A DNA stretch of 64,000 nucleotides. It comes from Armillaria gallica. Its lineage: Eukaryota; Basidiomycota; Agaricomycetes; Agaricales; Physalacriaceae. Positions 23,001 to 35,603 of the stretch are shown here, one piece after another; the first letter of the stretch is position 1; each line of letters starts with the position of its first letter. Made by a program: the position numbers and the translations under genes. The notes under the pieces are model-generated. The model did not search any database and was not told the DNA's origin. It saw nothing but the letters and a program-made list of their open reading frames with translations. The stretch covers positions 5,301,001-5,365,000 of the forward strand of contig JBANDB010000007.1 in NCBI GenBank assembly GCA_037576215.1, given 5' to 3'.

Positions 23001-26000
23001 CTATCTCAGCGCCGTCTGCCGTTTCGACTCTCGAGCCTCCATGGTCAAATGTATCAGCATCGGCGCAATGGAGGCGTATGTCTTGACTCCTTGCTTGTTT
23101 TTTTTTGCTCACCAAGAACTCAATATAGTGAATCCTCTCCTTTTGCCTGCCCCCATGTCTTGGCCATACCAGCCACGTTGTTCCCTACTTCTCCGCCGCC
23201 TCCTAGCCACTCAGGCCTTTTCGGTTCGTGTTTAACTGATTTCAATGCTCTTTTTGCGTTCTAACATTCTTACAATTCAGGATCCCAGACTCCTTCCTTT
23301 AAGTATACTTAGGAGAATGTACAAAGAATCGCGTTTCCGGTTTACAAACACGCGCTTGCGGATTTCGAAAGCCTTGCCTTACCATCCTGACAAGTTCATT
23401 CGATAAGTTCGTAAGTGGTCACTACAACCTAGAAGAAGTGAGAGCTTACCTTAGGCGACACCTGAATAGAGAGGGCTCGAACAGCTTCTGGTACCTCTGG
23501 GAGACAGATGGCTGGGGATACATGGCTACAGTACCAAGAATACTTATGTTGCGGAGGTCTACGCGTTATGTGACGGTCCTATCTCAAGCAATAGATACCA
23601 AAATTCCACATAACGATCATCCGTGCGAAAATGATAAGCTCGCGAACCGGCTTGCTGATAGGCCAAACAAACCGAAGGATCCTTGGTGTGGTCCCGGTAT
23701 ATTTTGTTAGCCGCACTGGACACGATATTGCCTAGGAGCGTCAGTGCGTGAAGGATTATACGCACGTATTTATAGACGTCTGAGGTAGCATTGATCTATC
23801 ACGGTTCTGATATCAATACGGGGCGGTGCCTTTGTTACCCGAGCCAGCGCATATGGCACATGATGAATCTGAACACCTGTTGCCTTTACGGCTTGACGTG
23901 GCTCTTCTACGACCGGCGAAGACGTAACGAAGTTGAGTCGGTACTCCGTTGTCACGAATTCTTCGCTGAGTGATGGATATTGAATGTTGGTCGTCCATTG
24001 ATTTATTTCCTGACGTTATCATTGACTCAATTCTCATCTAGATGCATGAGGTACACTTCTTTTTCATAAATATCTTTGCGAAAATATCCTAGCAAGCGCT
24101 CGGGCTAAATCCTCTTACTGGAGAAAGCCAGGACTTGAAAGAACAATCTATCTAGCTGCCGATGTTTCTTATCGCGCTCTTCACTCCACTTGTTAGCCAT
24201 CTGACCCCCTCATACCTTTATCCATCTGACTGACTGGGGATCCAGCGTCAAATCCTCCGCCCGACCCCGACAATACCGCCTTACGGAACGCAATTTTGCA
24301 ACTCGTGTCAATCCCAAATTGGTAACGAACTTAAGACTGCTTTGGTAGGCAGCATGTGCCATGGACTCGGAGATTTCGCAAGTCCTTTTCTCATACAACT
24401 CCGGGCCAATCTGCTGGCGAGTGCTAACCATGTTGCCGGTCTCAGCGCTGTTGGTGTAAAATGCTCATCTATAGAGTTCTGGTCATTTCGGAACGTCGTT
24501 GGTATTCCCGAAGTGAACCCTATCGCGGCAAAATATGAGGTATGTATGATATGCGTAAGCAAATATCTTTGACTCCACAGGGGTCGGATGGCGCGGGGTC
24601 ATTATATCATTATGGTCCATTGAATACGAACTTTTTTGCACCTATATCGGCTTGCTAGTGAGACGCCGACACCACTTCTCATTCAAATTGCAACCTGAGA
24701 TTCTTCTCACAGGCCACAGGATCACAGTCGATAAATAGAGTGCCAGCGTACCGGCACATCGCAGCAATATCTGTGATCTGAACAGCTTGTGCGATGGGAA
24801 TGGATCGATCGGAACATTTAACGAGACTTCTGTAGTCTTCTGTTGCGTCCTGATCTCTGTACGACTCGTATGCATGACCTGTTTGTAGTAAATGGCATTC
24901 GCCGTAAACAACTCTTAGAAGGGGAGTGCCGGTGTCTTCTATATTTACGTCTCTCAAATGTGTGCTCTTGGTAGATGTAGCAGCGAAATGGAAGTGTTTG
25001 TGAGTACTAAAAGTGTCTACCCTTTTTTGACAGGAACTTACGCGTCCAGATTGATTAGTTCACGACATCTTACTAGGTGATTCACCATTGCTCTACTTCA
25101 GGTTTAAACAGATGTCGTCCTATGCATGCATCGGATGTAACTTCATATTAAGAGGAGTACACTGTATTCCAGGCAGCTCACTATACAAATAAATCCTATT
25201 CCCTTCGCCTCGGCGAGGTCGTGTCGTGCTTGAAGAATCAGATTCGTTTCGAGATAACACCAAGATAACACTCAAGTTGGGTCCTCATTTCCATTAATAG
25301 TCCCTGGCCGCATCTCGGTAATTGGAAAAGTAAAAGAACGTTAGGTGATGACTACTCGGGGTTTTTGCCGGACAAACCTTGGCGGGAGCTTCCCGGGGCC
25401 TGCACAAAGTGAGAACCCTGATGATTAAAACCGAGATCGCAGAGGTTGAAAGTGTTCGGGAATTGCCGGAAATGTTTGAAACTGCATTCTACGTGGGTGC
25501 GGGGGCAGATAAAATGGCAAGTGGCAGGCTCTATCGATTCGTTATCACTGCTACTGTACTGACGCATCTATCAGAGAATTGTTCGGGATCAGACCCTGAA
25601 TGAAACATTTACAGCATCTGTTCAACACGCGCTTCGAGGCTCGACATCATTCGGAAAATATACTCGATCCCATTGGGGGCTGATTGGTGGCGGCATCTTG
25701 TAGAGTTGGCGGCGAACCGGAGCTGAACTACTCACCCAGTCCATTGCTCCAATATCAAGTTCACTGCCTCTCTTGACCCTAGGCGCTGGATCAAGTTTTC
25801 CTTATATGATAGCGGTGCCCGCGCTTCGATACAAACCCGGTGCATATCTTCTCTGACGTACTTCACTTAATGAGATCCTTGATCTGATATGACGCGCTCT
25901 CTACTTACTTGAGAACGCTTCTTCCTTCATGCCCAGCATACCCGCATGGCTGGTCAGTCACTTGATTGCCGCGCTACCGAAATAAATCTCTGCTAATGTT

Positions 26001-26236
26001 GTAATCCTGTTCGCAGGTCATCATGTGAATTTGCCTGTGCTCGTAGAAAGGATCACTCTTCCGCATGATGAACTGTAACTGATTGACCAGTAGACAAAGG
26101 AGCGAAGCAATACTTTCGAGCGCTGGAGGAGCTGTCCCCCATTGTTGTGTATCTAAAACGAGATCCCCGTCATCAACGGGAGGACCCTCGTGATATAAAG
26201 CCAGCAATCTCACTTTCTCGCCTCACCTACACTCAA
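20007..26236. other. 6.2-kb stretch with no supported gene
   Basis: No recognisable family appears on either strand. The frames I looked at are 20598-20783 (+), 21324-21632 (+), 22807-23235 (+, Pro-rich: PSPPRLPGFDALPPLPMDEG), 24679-24957 (-) and 25379-25603 (+). Each is short and lacks motifs or a linked set of exons. A 40-codon frame at about 22263-22385 (+), starting MTISNHSSVTSFSKY, is equally unsupported. Base composition and stop density look like degraded unique DNA rather than a transposon. Small secreted or orphan genes with many introns could be hidden here. Confidence 0.45.
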
Positions 26237-28234
26237 ATGGCTGAAGGTTCACTCAACGGTACTTTTGGTGCATACCTCATCGGTGTCATCTTATCATCAT
26301 GGTTCATTAACCCCAAAATGCATTCTTCTGTTTTCTAATCTCTTCGTATATCTAGCCTGTTTGGCGTTACCTGCACTCAAACCTGGTACTATTACACTCG
26401 CTACTCTGACGGTATCGTTCTCAAGGTCTTTGTAAGCGTTTAGATCCCTCTTCTCAGCGACCGGGCACTGATAGACTCGCAGGTTGGCATTATATGGTAC
26501 CACTCATTGTCACCAATCAAATGCCCGAGTCCCGACTCTCATGGGTTTGCATAGGATTTTGGAAGTTTTACATGTGGTTTTCGGCAGCCATGCTATTTAC
26601 TATTATGTCATCCTACATTATGCGGATCCAGCTGCTCTAACTAAAGCGACCTGGTAAGTACTACATTTTTCACGCGAGAACGAGAAGCCTGAAGTTTTTT
26701 CCAGGTCGGCATCTGTGAGTTTTTCACATCCATCTTCGTGGGCTCTTACCTACAGACGCCAACTAGTTCAGCATCGGAATAACAGTACGTGGTTTAACGC
26801 CGTCTATAGCTCCTTCTTGTTATCTCTAACGAGGGTGATCGTAGGGCCTTACTGCCTTCCTTGTCTACTTATTTTATGCTCGACGGATATATTATTGTGG
26901 CTGCAGTTCTCTTGGTCCGATTACCACCTTCTGATATATTTTATGCAGTGTCGAACCACAATGTTTATCTAGTAGCCGCCATTGTGAGATTCCTATGCTG
27001 GGCGTTGTTCAGTGATGTTTACCTTAGAATCAGGTCATCCCTTCTTTCTGCCGCTTAGGTGAGTACCTCATACTCTTCTTCTATCTTCCGTAACGCAGCC
27101 CCCACCTAGGAACTAGCTTAAGTACGTATTTAAGTCTCTTATATGAAGGATGTTCACCGGAAGTTATCCTTCTTGCATTTTAGGTGTCACCGGCTATAGG
27201 TTAGGACTGACAGTGGTTCTCAGGTGTCTCTATCTCACTGTCGTTTTAGTATGCATCTGCTGGATTTCGTTCTGTTTGAACACCCCATTATGGCTGTAAG
27301 CATTTATTGAACGTAATCTTGATTCATATTTCTCTCCATTACACAGGGCATCGTCAGGGCTTCCTTAACTCTCTATGTTGTGACAGATCTCCTGGTCGCT
27401 GTCTTACTTTGCTATTTTCTCCACCGGAACCGTACGGGAATCAAACGGTACGGGAATTGCACATTGCACAATCAAATTGACAGAGGACTCAATGACATTA
27501 TAGTACCGACACGATGATCAATAGACTCATGGTCTACTCTATTCACAATGGCCTTGTTACTGCGTAGAGACATACCATATTCCTATGCTGTCGTTTTCAA
27601 TAACAAATTCGTCTTTAGGGTTGCTGATATCTTTGTCATGGCCTTCGTAAGTTACTCTATCATCCCCGCACATACGCTGACATTGGAGCTTCTCAGAACA
27701 TAGCTTACCCTGAAGACCTCATATATCTGGCTGTCTACCAGATAGTTGCCAATTGTATGTGAAACATATCCGTTGTCCGACACTTGGGCTAACGTGCAAA
27801 CTATCTCAAGTATATTCGAACTCCTTCCTTGCTACGTTCGTTTCGTGATTCCCCGGACAATCATCTATCCTTACGATCTCATTTCAGGTTGAACGCCCGT
27901 AGACCTGCTAAACCGGACAATGATGATTTTTCAACCAATGTCAACACATTGAATCTCTCCGCCTTCGGCGCTGCTCATGATCAGTCTTCTGCGGATACTG
28001 AGGGAGCCAACATGAACAAGGTGATACACTCCTGCTTGTTTCTTGTCCTCATGCTGAACAATTTTCAAAACATTCTAGCGGCACATTGATATTAATGTCA
28101 CACCCACAGTAGATATCACGCCGGGTGGTGCTGATGGAACCCCTTCTGTGAGTAGTTGTATAATGATCTTGCATATTGATACTTGTTCATCTGACACACA
28201 GACTAACGCTGGTTCTAAAGTTGTAAGCTTGTGA
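26237..28234 (+). CDS. DUF6534-type multi-pass membrane protein
   Basis: The family is a lineage-expanded Agaricomycete membrane protein of unknown role, usually with about seven spans. The start at 26237 gives MAEGSLNGTFGAYLIGVIL. Early exons are 26237-26301, 26356-26431 (GVTCTQTWYYYTRYSDG), a 14-base exon 26483-26496, and 26555-26653 (HVVFGSHAIYYYVILHYAD). GLTAFLVYLFYARRIYY and LSNHNVYLVAAIV follow near 26,844-26,990. Later blocks are ASLTLYVVTDLLVAVLLCYF, the hallmark HRNRTGIKR, TDTMINRLMVYSIHNGLVT, LIYLAVYQIVAN, SNSFLAT and LNARR, then a hydrophilic tail ending near a TGA at 28232-28234. Exons between about 26,705 and 27,290 are uncertain, so I cannot say whether the frame is fully intact. 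Confidence 0.7.
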
Positions 28235-28606
28235 AGAAGAAGGAAATGAATTTGTGGTTTATATCTTTGTCTTGTTTGCTACTGTGTGCTGCATACTGTT
28301 GCCTTTGCTATATGTTGCTGTTGCTAAATTTATGTTGGGATAGCAGTCCCAAGTGCAAGAGGTTACCGAACCGTCAAGCTGGTACACCCGGTCGGTCGGT
28401 CGGTCGCCCTCGAGAGGTCTTAAAAAAAAAATACCATATCAATTTTTTTCTACATTAATTAGCTCAAAAGTGCGTGAGAAAGCAGGAATTGATAAAAATA
28501 AAGATCTCACTGAGAATATCAGCTCTGTAATTCTGTTGAGCATCACCTCAGTGATAGATATGATGAAGGGACAGTCGCTTGAGCTTGCTGATGAGGCGGA
28601 TTTGGT
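28235..28606. other. Intergenic with a degraded poly(A)-ended repeat
   Basis: A short run of GGTC repeats near 28,390-28,404 is followed by a run of A (about 28,421-28,430). A similar but C-to-T-altered arrangement (GGTTGGTTGG, then an A run) occurs near 28,922-28,956. These may be tails of old SINE- or LINE-like copies. No gene is seen. Confidence 0.3.
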
Positions 28607-28796
28607 CACAGCTGGGGGGCGACTATTTGTGGATGGTCAAAATAGAATCAAAATCCGAGATGCCGATTTTGGGCGAGGCAAAATCCTTCGATATTTCCTT
28701 ATTAGGCAATTCCCCGGATTTTGATTGAGGCAAAATCCGACATTTCGCACTTTGATTCTATTTTGACTCGCCCAAAATAGTCGCCGCCCTGCTGTG
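28607..28796. mobile_element. 190-bp foldback (MITE-like) element
   Basis: The two halves form an imperfect palindrome. Left CACAGC...GGCGACTATTT pairs with the reverse complement of the right end (...GTCGCC...GCTGTG). A 17-base block GTCAAAATAGAATCAAA is perfectly complementary to TTTGATTCTATTTTGAC on the right, and the arms extend about 80 bases. Both flanks carry GGT (28604-28606 and 28797-28799), which could be a 3-bp target duplication. There is no coding capacity. The superfamily is not assigned; CACAG ends with a 3-bp duplication would suit a CACTA-like element, but this is weak. Confidence 0.6.
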
Positions 28797-29149
28797 GGTA
28801 TTCCGGCAAGGTCCAGCCGGGAGAGACCATTTACAACCGGTAACTGCTCCTAACCGGGTGGCAGTGCGCTTACCAATACCATATGCTGTGCCTTGATCCG
28901 GTATGTTATTCCCACGGCAGTCGGTTGGTTGGATTGACCAGGCCTTTAAAAAAAAATCGAGTGGATGTAATTTTTTGACATCCTCGTCACCACTTGCCCA
29001 AGTGACCAACAAGTGACTCTTCCATTGTGCAGCCCAGCATCTCCAAGGAATCATCAGCAAAACCCAGAAGTTGTCTTTTGTGTCTTTTTGGTCTTGTGCA
29101 AGACCAAAAGGATGCAAAAGATGAAAGATCAAGTCTCTTTACCAAGTAA
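28797..29149. other. Flank of the LINE insertion, possible old SINE-like tail
   Basis: This lies between the foldback element and the LINE. It contains an A run near 28,948-28,956 preceded by GGTTGGTTGG. No gene is seen. Confidence 0.3.
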
Positions 29150-29188
29150 GGTACATGTTGATCTACCAGCAAGACAACATACAAAACA

Positions 29189-31069
29189 ATGTCCGGAACC
29201 CCAGAACCACCAGACGAGCTCGGCAACACGAGCTTCAAAGCGACAACATCAAAAACGATGGAAGCAAAGCAGAGGCACATGAAGAAGCTAGAAGCAGCGG
29301 CGGAGAGCATAGTGAAAGACTACGGCAAAGCAGTGGAGATAGAAGGTACTGCTGTGAGTGCCACATTTGATGTCATGCTTGTGCTACGGCACATGTGGAA
29401 GAATGAGATGAAACCAGCGAAGAACTTAACAATGAAGCAACACCGCACCATGGCCAATGCAGTCAACATCTTGGAAGCGTGGATGGACCTCGAGGAGTAC
29501 AAGGCATCTCAGGACGCATTGGCGCTTGCCAGCCTGATGAACGACAACTTCAAATCCTTACAGGTGACAGCAAACACACTCAAAACAACAGCGGAAAACC
29601 AGGACACCAGTGACAATGTGGCCAATGAGCAGCTCTGTGAACTCAAGCAAAACGTCACATCACTTCAATCCATAGTGGAAGACCTTTGCAGCACCAAGCC
29701 CTACCCTGCACCAGCCCCCACCCCAACCCAATCCCAATCCACCCCGCTCTCCTATGCCAATGTTACCGCCAAAGCCAACCCATTCACTGGCGACCCACGC
29801 TATTCCGATGTCATTGCAAAGGCAAAACTAGCAAACCATCGCATCATCGTCAAGCCTATGACAGAGGATGCGACAGCTGCAATGGCCAGATGTAGTGAAA
29901 AAGAGCTAGTGAAAGAGGTCAACAATGCCCTATCCATAGCTACGACAACTACTGGCAACATGCTCCATATAGTGCCAGACAGCATCTCTGTTGTTGGAGC
30001 ACGTAAACTTGCCAATGGAGGCATAATCTACACCCTCAACTCTGATGAGGCCACCGCCTGGCTACGAGAGCCTGTAGCCTTAGAAAACATGGTGCAAGCC
30101 ATGGGTGAGGGGACTAGCGTCAGCCTGCAGCTGAACAACGTGATCGTCCCATTCGCGCCTACCACGATTGACATCAAGAATGAGGACACTTGGCACAACA
30201 TCGAGACCAGCAGCGAGCTCACTACCGGGACGATACGCAGCGTACGATTCCTCAAGCCAGTTGAACACCACCAACAAGGACAATGAGAGGCGCACCTAGT
30301 GGTGGGCTTCGACTCACGGGAACAAGCAAACAAAGCGATACAAGGAGGCATTATCATTGAGGGTAAAGAGCTTCAGGCAAAGAAGGAGCTGCCAGATGCA
30401 TCCAGGTGTGTAAAATGCTCAATACTACCCTGGGACCACGACGCAAAGACGTGCCCGAACGCTACAAAATGCGGACGGTGTGCAGGTGGCCATGCGATGA
30501 GAGACTGTACTGTCACGGATCGCAAAAAGTTCCACTGTGTGAACTGTAAAACTACGGGCCATGGAGCTGTTGACCGTAACTCTTGTCCCTCCTTCCTTAG
30601 AGCTACAGATGTTTTACGCAGCCGACACCCCGAGTCAAAATATAAATATTTCGTTACTGAGGACCCTACTACATGGACTACCAATGATGTACAAAAACGA
30701 GATGAGAACGCATGCCCACACAAGGGAGGCAAAGATGGTGCAGAATGAATAAACTCCCAAGGCGGTGCCATGGCAACGTCCTTGGGCAGTCTTATGGTTT
30801 CATCTCACCCAACTTGGGGCCGAAGGGATGGGGGCAGCACCAAGCAAACCAAGACCAGAAAACCGAATCCCAACCTAACGCCACTAGTAGGACCCAGCAA
30901 GTATCATCAACTGTCGCTCAATCAATTCCTGGCAAGGAGCCAACGGTCAACCAGCACGACATCAGCAGACAGAACACCAGTAGCAGAGGATGACGTACCA
31001 TCCGCTGAGGAGGATAATGGCAAAACAAGAGTTGAACAAGCATCCCCAACACCGCCCATTGACCTATGA
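29189..31069 (+). pseudogene. LINE ORF1, gag-like nucleic-acid-binding protein, two nonsense codons
   Basis: ORF1 proteins coat the element RNA. The frame opens MSGTPEPPDELGNTSFKA, continues as a helical, Gln/Thr-rich region with a Pro-rich linker (YPAPAPTPTQSQS), and then an RNA-binding-like middle. It closes with Cys/His knuckles: CVKCSILPWDHDAKTC, CGRCAGGHAMRDC and CVNCKTTGH....C (about 30,410-30,590). In-frame TGA codons at 30284-30286 and 30746-30748 interrupt one continuous frame of 627 codons that ends at 31069. Both are explained by CGA to TGA change. The TGA at the end overlaps the ORF2 ATG. Confidence 0.82.
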
Positions 31070-34000
31070 GTACCGAACCCAATACTAACACTACAGGTAA
31101 CACGACAAGACTCAAACTATACCAACTCAACGTCAACAAATCACTGCTCGCCCACTCAGGCCTTCTACACCAAATCAAAACAGACGACGACATCATCATG
31201 ATACAGGAGCCCTACATCAGCAATCAAGGCAAGTCAAGGGCGATGCAGGGATGGATAACAGTATACCCATCCAACCATGAGGAGGATCCCTCTCATACGA
31301 GAGCCCTAACCCTGATCAACCGGTCCATCTCTACTAACGCATGGTCTAGTATCCCTCTGGAAACCCAAGATGCCGTAGCTATCATTGTGCGGACCCCAAC
31401 AGAGTTGCTTATTGTTGTAAATATATACAGCGATGGTGATTCCACAGAAACATGGGAGCTCATTGATACCATATTAATGAGGTTCACAGCACAGAGACAA
31501 GATGAACGAGGGCTACCTTACCGATTCATATGTGGGGGAGACTGGAATGCTCACTATCCATTGTGGGATGAGCCACACAATTCACATTTATTCACAGATG
31601 CAGCATTACGAAGGGCTGGCTGCTTGCTACAGCTTGCCAGCCGACACCACCTGAAGATGCCACTCCCTGCTTTCATCCCAACACTTTGCTCCTTCTCCAC
31701 AGGCAACTATACCCGAGTAGACAACATCTTCTGCTCTGACAAACTACTGCCAGCATTCATCAGATGTACTGTAGATCACGCAGTGCAACCACCACGAACC
31801 GACCACTTCCCTATCATATCCACTATCGACATATCCCCCCCACGCAGCGACTTCAAGCCCCGCAGAAACTTCCGCAAAGTTGAATGGCAGAAGTTCTACA
31901 ACACTCTCAAAGAAAGACTCAATACACTCTCTCCACCATCTGAAATCAAGGACAAAGAGCAGATGTACAGGGCGCTAGGCAATCTTAACAACATCGTACA
32001 AGAAGTCATTGACAAATATGTCCCGTGGACCAAGCCTAGCCCATATGCGAAACGCTGGTGGACACCAGAACTGACGGTCCTACGTAAGCACCTGTGCAGG
32101 GTGCAGAGAAAGGCATATGAGTTTAGGACATTCCCCGACCACCCGATACATGAGGAGTGGAAAAAATTGCGCAACACATATGCCGAGGCCATAGAAAAGG
32201 TGAAGACTACCTGCTGGATGGATTGGCTAGAGAATGCAGGAAGCAGAAGCATATGGGAAATATGCAGCTTCATATCACAGCCAACATCGGACGGAGGGTG
32301 AGCAAGGGTTCCAGATCTCATTGTCAAGGCTCAAGGACAACCAGCTCGCAGAATACAAGAGAACGAAGAGAAAGGTAACGTATTTTAGTCTGTCTTCTTC
32401 CCTCCCAAACCACCTATATCGGCGGTGCCAGATGATACTTGCTACCCACCACCAGCATGGGAGTTTCGTCTGATTACAGATGGACAGATAGAGCGTGCAT
32501 TCAAAAGAATGAAACCCCTCAAGGCCACAAAGCCGGGAACAGTATCAAACTGCGTACTCTCTCGATGTGCTGACCTCCTTGCCCCACATATAGGACCTGT
32601 ATATTGGGTGACATTTACTCTCAAGGAATACTCCAAAATATTCAGTGCAACAAACACGATCATCCTATGGAAGCCAGGGAAGCCAGACTATGAGGACCCC
32701 AATGCTCATCGACCTATCATCCTGTCTGATGGATGGGGAAGAGGCCTGCATGCCACTCTCAACCAGGACCTCGTCGCTTGGTGCGAACTCATGGGACTGC
32801 TCCCAGACAGACACTTTGGGGGACGCCCAGGGTGCTGCACGACCGACTCTATTCATCTTCTAGTTTCAACCATCAAAGATGCATGGCGCAAAGGACAAAT
32901 GGTAACAGTCCTATTTCTCGATGTGAAAGGGGCATTCCCAAGTGTAGATGTCGACATGCTCATACACGAAATGCTGACACTGGGAATACCTGCCCCATAC
33001 ACAGAATGGCTACAAAGGAGACTCGGAGGATGCAAAACCACTCTCACATTCGACGATTTCAAGTCCATTATCTTTGATATAGCCAACGGCTTAGATCAGG
33101 GCGACCCCCTCTCACAGATCCTCTATGTTATCTACAACTCAAGTGCAGTAAAACGACTCAGGAAGGATGAAGAAGGATACCTATTCATCGATGATAAGGC
33201 CATTCTGGTACGTGGTAAGACATTCACCGAGACACACCAAAAGATCAAGGACGTAATGGAGCGGGAAGGCGGCATTCTTGAATGGGCAAGGGAACACAAC
33301 TGCTAATATGGAATCGCAAAGTTCCAACTCGTTGACTTTACACCAAAAACACGAGAAACAACCCCCCAACTAGGAAATGGCACTAGGCGCCGAGAACCAG
33401 ACATGGGATCACCAATCCGGATTGGACAGCACCTCATATCACCAAAACCAGTCGCAAAGTTCCTCGGAGTCTACATAGATGCAGGACTGCAGTGGAAGGA
33501 GCAAGGTGCAGCTGCCATAAGGAAGGCTGATGACTGGATAACTCAATTCCGACGGCTCGCACGCATGAGCTCAGGAGTCACCAGGGAAAGTATGCAGCTA
33601 ACCTATATCTCCATTGCAATACCACGGATTCTATATGCCGCTGACGTATTTCTCAACCCACAGAGAAGAATGAAGAAGAAGAGGAAAGATGGGAAAAGCA
33701 GTATTCGCACGGTGAACTGTCTGTCCTCCATCCAGAGGAAAGCAGCCATTCTCATAACGGGGGGCATGCGAACAACGGCAGCAGATGTCCTAGACATACA
33801 TGCTAACCTACTCCCCATGCAAGGAGAGGTAGAAGTGTATTGGCACCGAGCGCTTGCACGCATGGCATGCCTACCTTCAGGACACCTGCTATACAGACCC
33901 ATACGTCGAGCAGCAAACAGATATGTCAGAAGACACCGATCACCACTGCATGAGCTGACAAGGGACTTCAACATCCAACTGGACAAGACAGAAACAATCA

Positions 34001-35070
34001 AGGCAGTGCGATTCCTGCCATAATGGAAGTCTAAAATCAAGATCGAGATAGCAGAATCAATGGAGGAGGCGATAGCAATGGAGAGGAGGGACAATAGTGA
34101 CGTGAAGGCATATGGAGACAGATCCGGCATCGATGGTGGCATAGGTGCAGTGGCAGTGGTATTTCGGGGGGGAAGAAGAGTGAAGACGCTATGGCTGAGG
34201 GTAGGATCAGCAAGGAAGCATGAAGTATACGACGGCGAAGGTCTGGCACTAACGCTATGCACAGAACCACTTCGAGGCATGAGAAATGTCCAAACGGCAA
34301 CATTCAGCATCGACAACACATCTGCCATCCAGGCAACAACCCTCTCACGACCCACAACATCACACCACATCTTCGATCTATTCTACAAACGCATCAACAT
34401 GGTACTGAGACAGCATCCCGACATCTCCATTAAAATTCGATGGGTACCCGGACATCAAGGCATTGCAGGGAACGAAGCGGCAGATGAAGAAGTGAAGACG
34501 GCAGCCCGAGGCGATGATAGTGAGCTGCGGAAGCTTCCTGCGCCGCTACGAAAACCAATCCCCTACAACAAATCATCGTTACTCCGAGAGTTCTACGCAA
34601 AGCAGAAACATCATGCTGACCGGGCCTGGAGGAAGTCACCCCGTTACTCCAGGTTCTGACACATTGATTCAGCAACTGCTCAGCGAGCTGCACACCGGTA
34701 TAGGAAACTAGCCACTTCCATGCCACGCAAAATCACCAGCATAATGGTGCAGCTACGAACCGGACACATTGGGCTCAACCGTCACCTCTTCAACATCCAA
34801 CGAGTCGAATCCCCTGCATGCCCGAAGTGTTCATACCCAAATGAGTCAGTCCACCACTATCTCATACGTTGCCCAGCATACCAGAATGAACGAGAGATTA
34901 TGCAGAGATCTATAGGTGCCCGAGGAACAGCAGTGACCGTCAGACACATCTTAGCATGACGAGAGAACATCCCTCACCTGATCCAATACCTCAACAGCAC
35001 ATGCTGCTTTGAGCCAACATTCGGAACCTTCCCTGACGTTGATATTGCCGAAGAAGACACTGGAGAATAA
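31066..35070 (+). pseudogene. LINE ORF2: APE endonuclease, reverse transcriptase, RNase H, zinc motif; six nonsense codons
   Basis: ORF2 makes the polyprotein that nicks target DNA and copies element RNA. The endonuclease shows MIQEPYISN, GGDWNAHYPLWDE, RVDNIFCSD and RTDHFPI. The reverse transcriptase shows VLFLDVKGAFPSV, GLDQGDPLSQ and the catalytic YLFIDDKAIL (FxDD intact). RNase H shows AYGDRSGIDGG, DGEGLALTL, FSIDNTSA and WVPGHQGIAGNEAADE. A CPKCSYPNESVHHYLIRC zinc motif follows. The frame is continuous for 1335 codons except TGA 32299, TAG 32386, TAA 33304, TAA 34021, TGA 34657 and TGA 34957 (first bases). Every one can be derived from CGA, CAG or CAA by C to T. No indel is present. Confidence 0.88.
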
Positions 35071-35346
35071 AGTGTTCAAGGAGATGGAACCACCGGGTGC
35101 ACAGCGAAGGAGAGAAGGCGAAAGAACCATCACCTTATTACCCCATAGCCGAGGCAAACGGGAAGGCGGTCGTGACATAGTTCGCATTGAGCTCAGAGAA
35201 GCTCGTTTGTTAACATGCAAAGGCACAAGGAATGAGAAAAAGATGAGACATACCCAAGTAGCATAATCCCACCATACGCTTGCGTGTAGGATAACGGTAA
35301 ATAGCATACCAAAATGGATTCAAAAAAAAAAAAAAAGGTACATGTT

Positions 35347-35603
35347 CTTATCAAGAAGGATTTCATCTTGATAAGATCGGTCACTGTCTTAGGAAAACAA
35401 TGTTGTTCTGTATTTTGTTTCTTTTTCTTTTGTGTTCCAATAGTAGCAGTCAGAGTTACAATTTTTGGGTTGATTTTTTCATCAATTTGATGCTTGATTT
35501 TTAATAGGCAAAATTTGACTGATGTGTGAAACACCTCTGACAGGTGTTTTATGAATCAACCCACAATTCTCTAGGTCATTTTTTCTCTCCCCATTTGCCC
35601 TCC
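35347..35603. other. Short spacer between LINE and Ty3 element
   Basis: These are T-rich sequences with no gene, ending in CCTCC, which is the left target duplication of the Ty3 element. Confidence 0.5.

Larger units (their letters stand above)
29160..35336 (+). mobile_element. Full-length non-LTR retrotransposon (LINE) with RNase H
   Basis: The element carries ORF1 (gag-like) and ORF2 (endonuclease, reverse transcriptase, RNase H) and ends in a 15-base A run at 35322-35336. It is flanked by the 10-bp direct repeat GGTACATGTT (29150-29159 and 35337-35346), as expected of target-primed insertion. The 5' leader before ORF1 is only 29 bases. ORF1 and ORF2 overlap in ATGA at 31066-31069. Both frames run from start to end without any indel; only eight nonsense codons break them. 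APE endonuclease plus C-terminal RNase H points to the I/R1/Tad group, but the clade is not settled. Confidence 0.9.

Noticed and set aside
22776..23264. Overlapping Pro/Ser-rich frames that might form a gene.
   Set aside because: Three overlapping frames of similar length on both strands and no recognisable domain; could not choose a supported model.
33603..34370. 255-codon minus-strand open frame.
   Set aside because: It is antisense to LINE ORF2, whose RT tail and RNase H motifs are clear.
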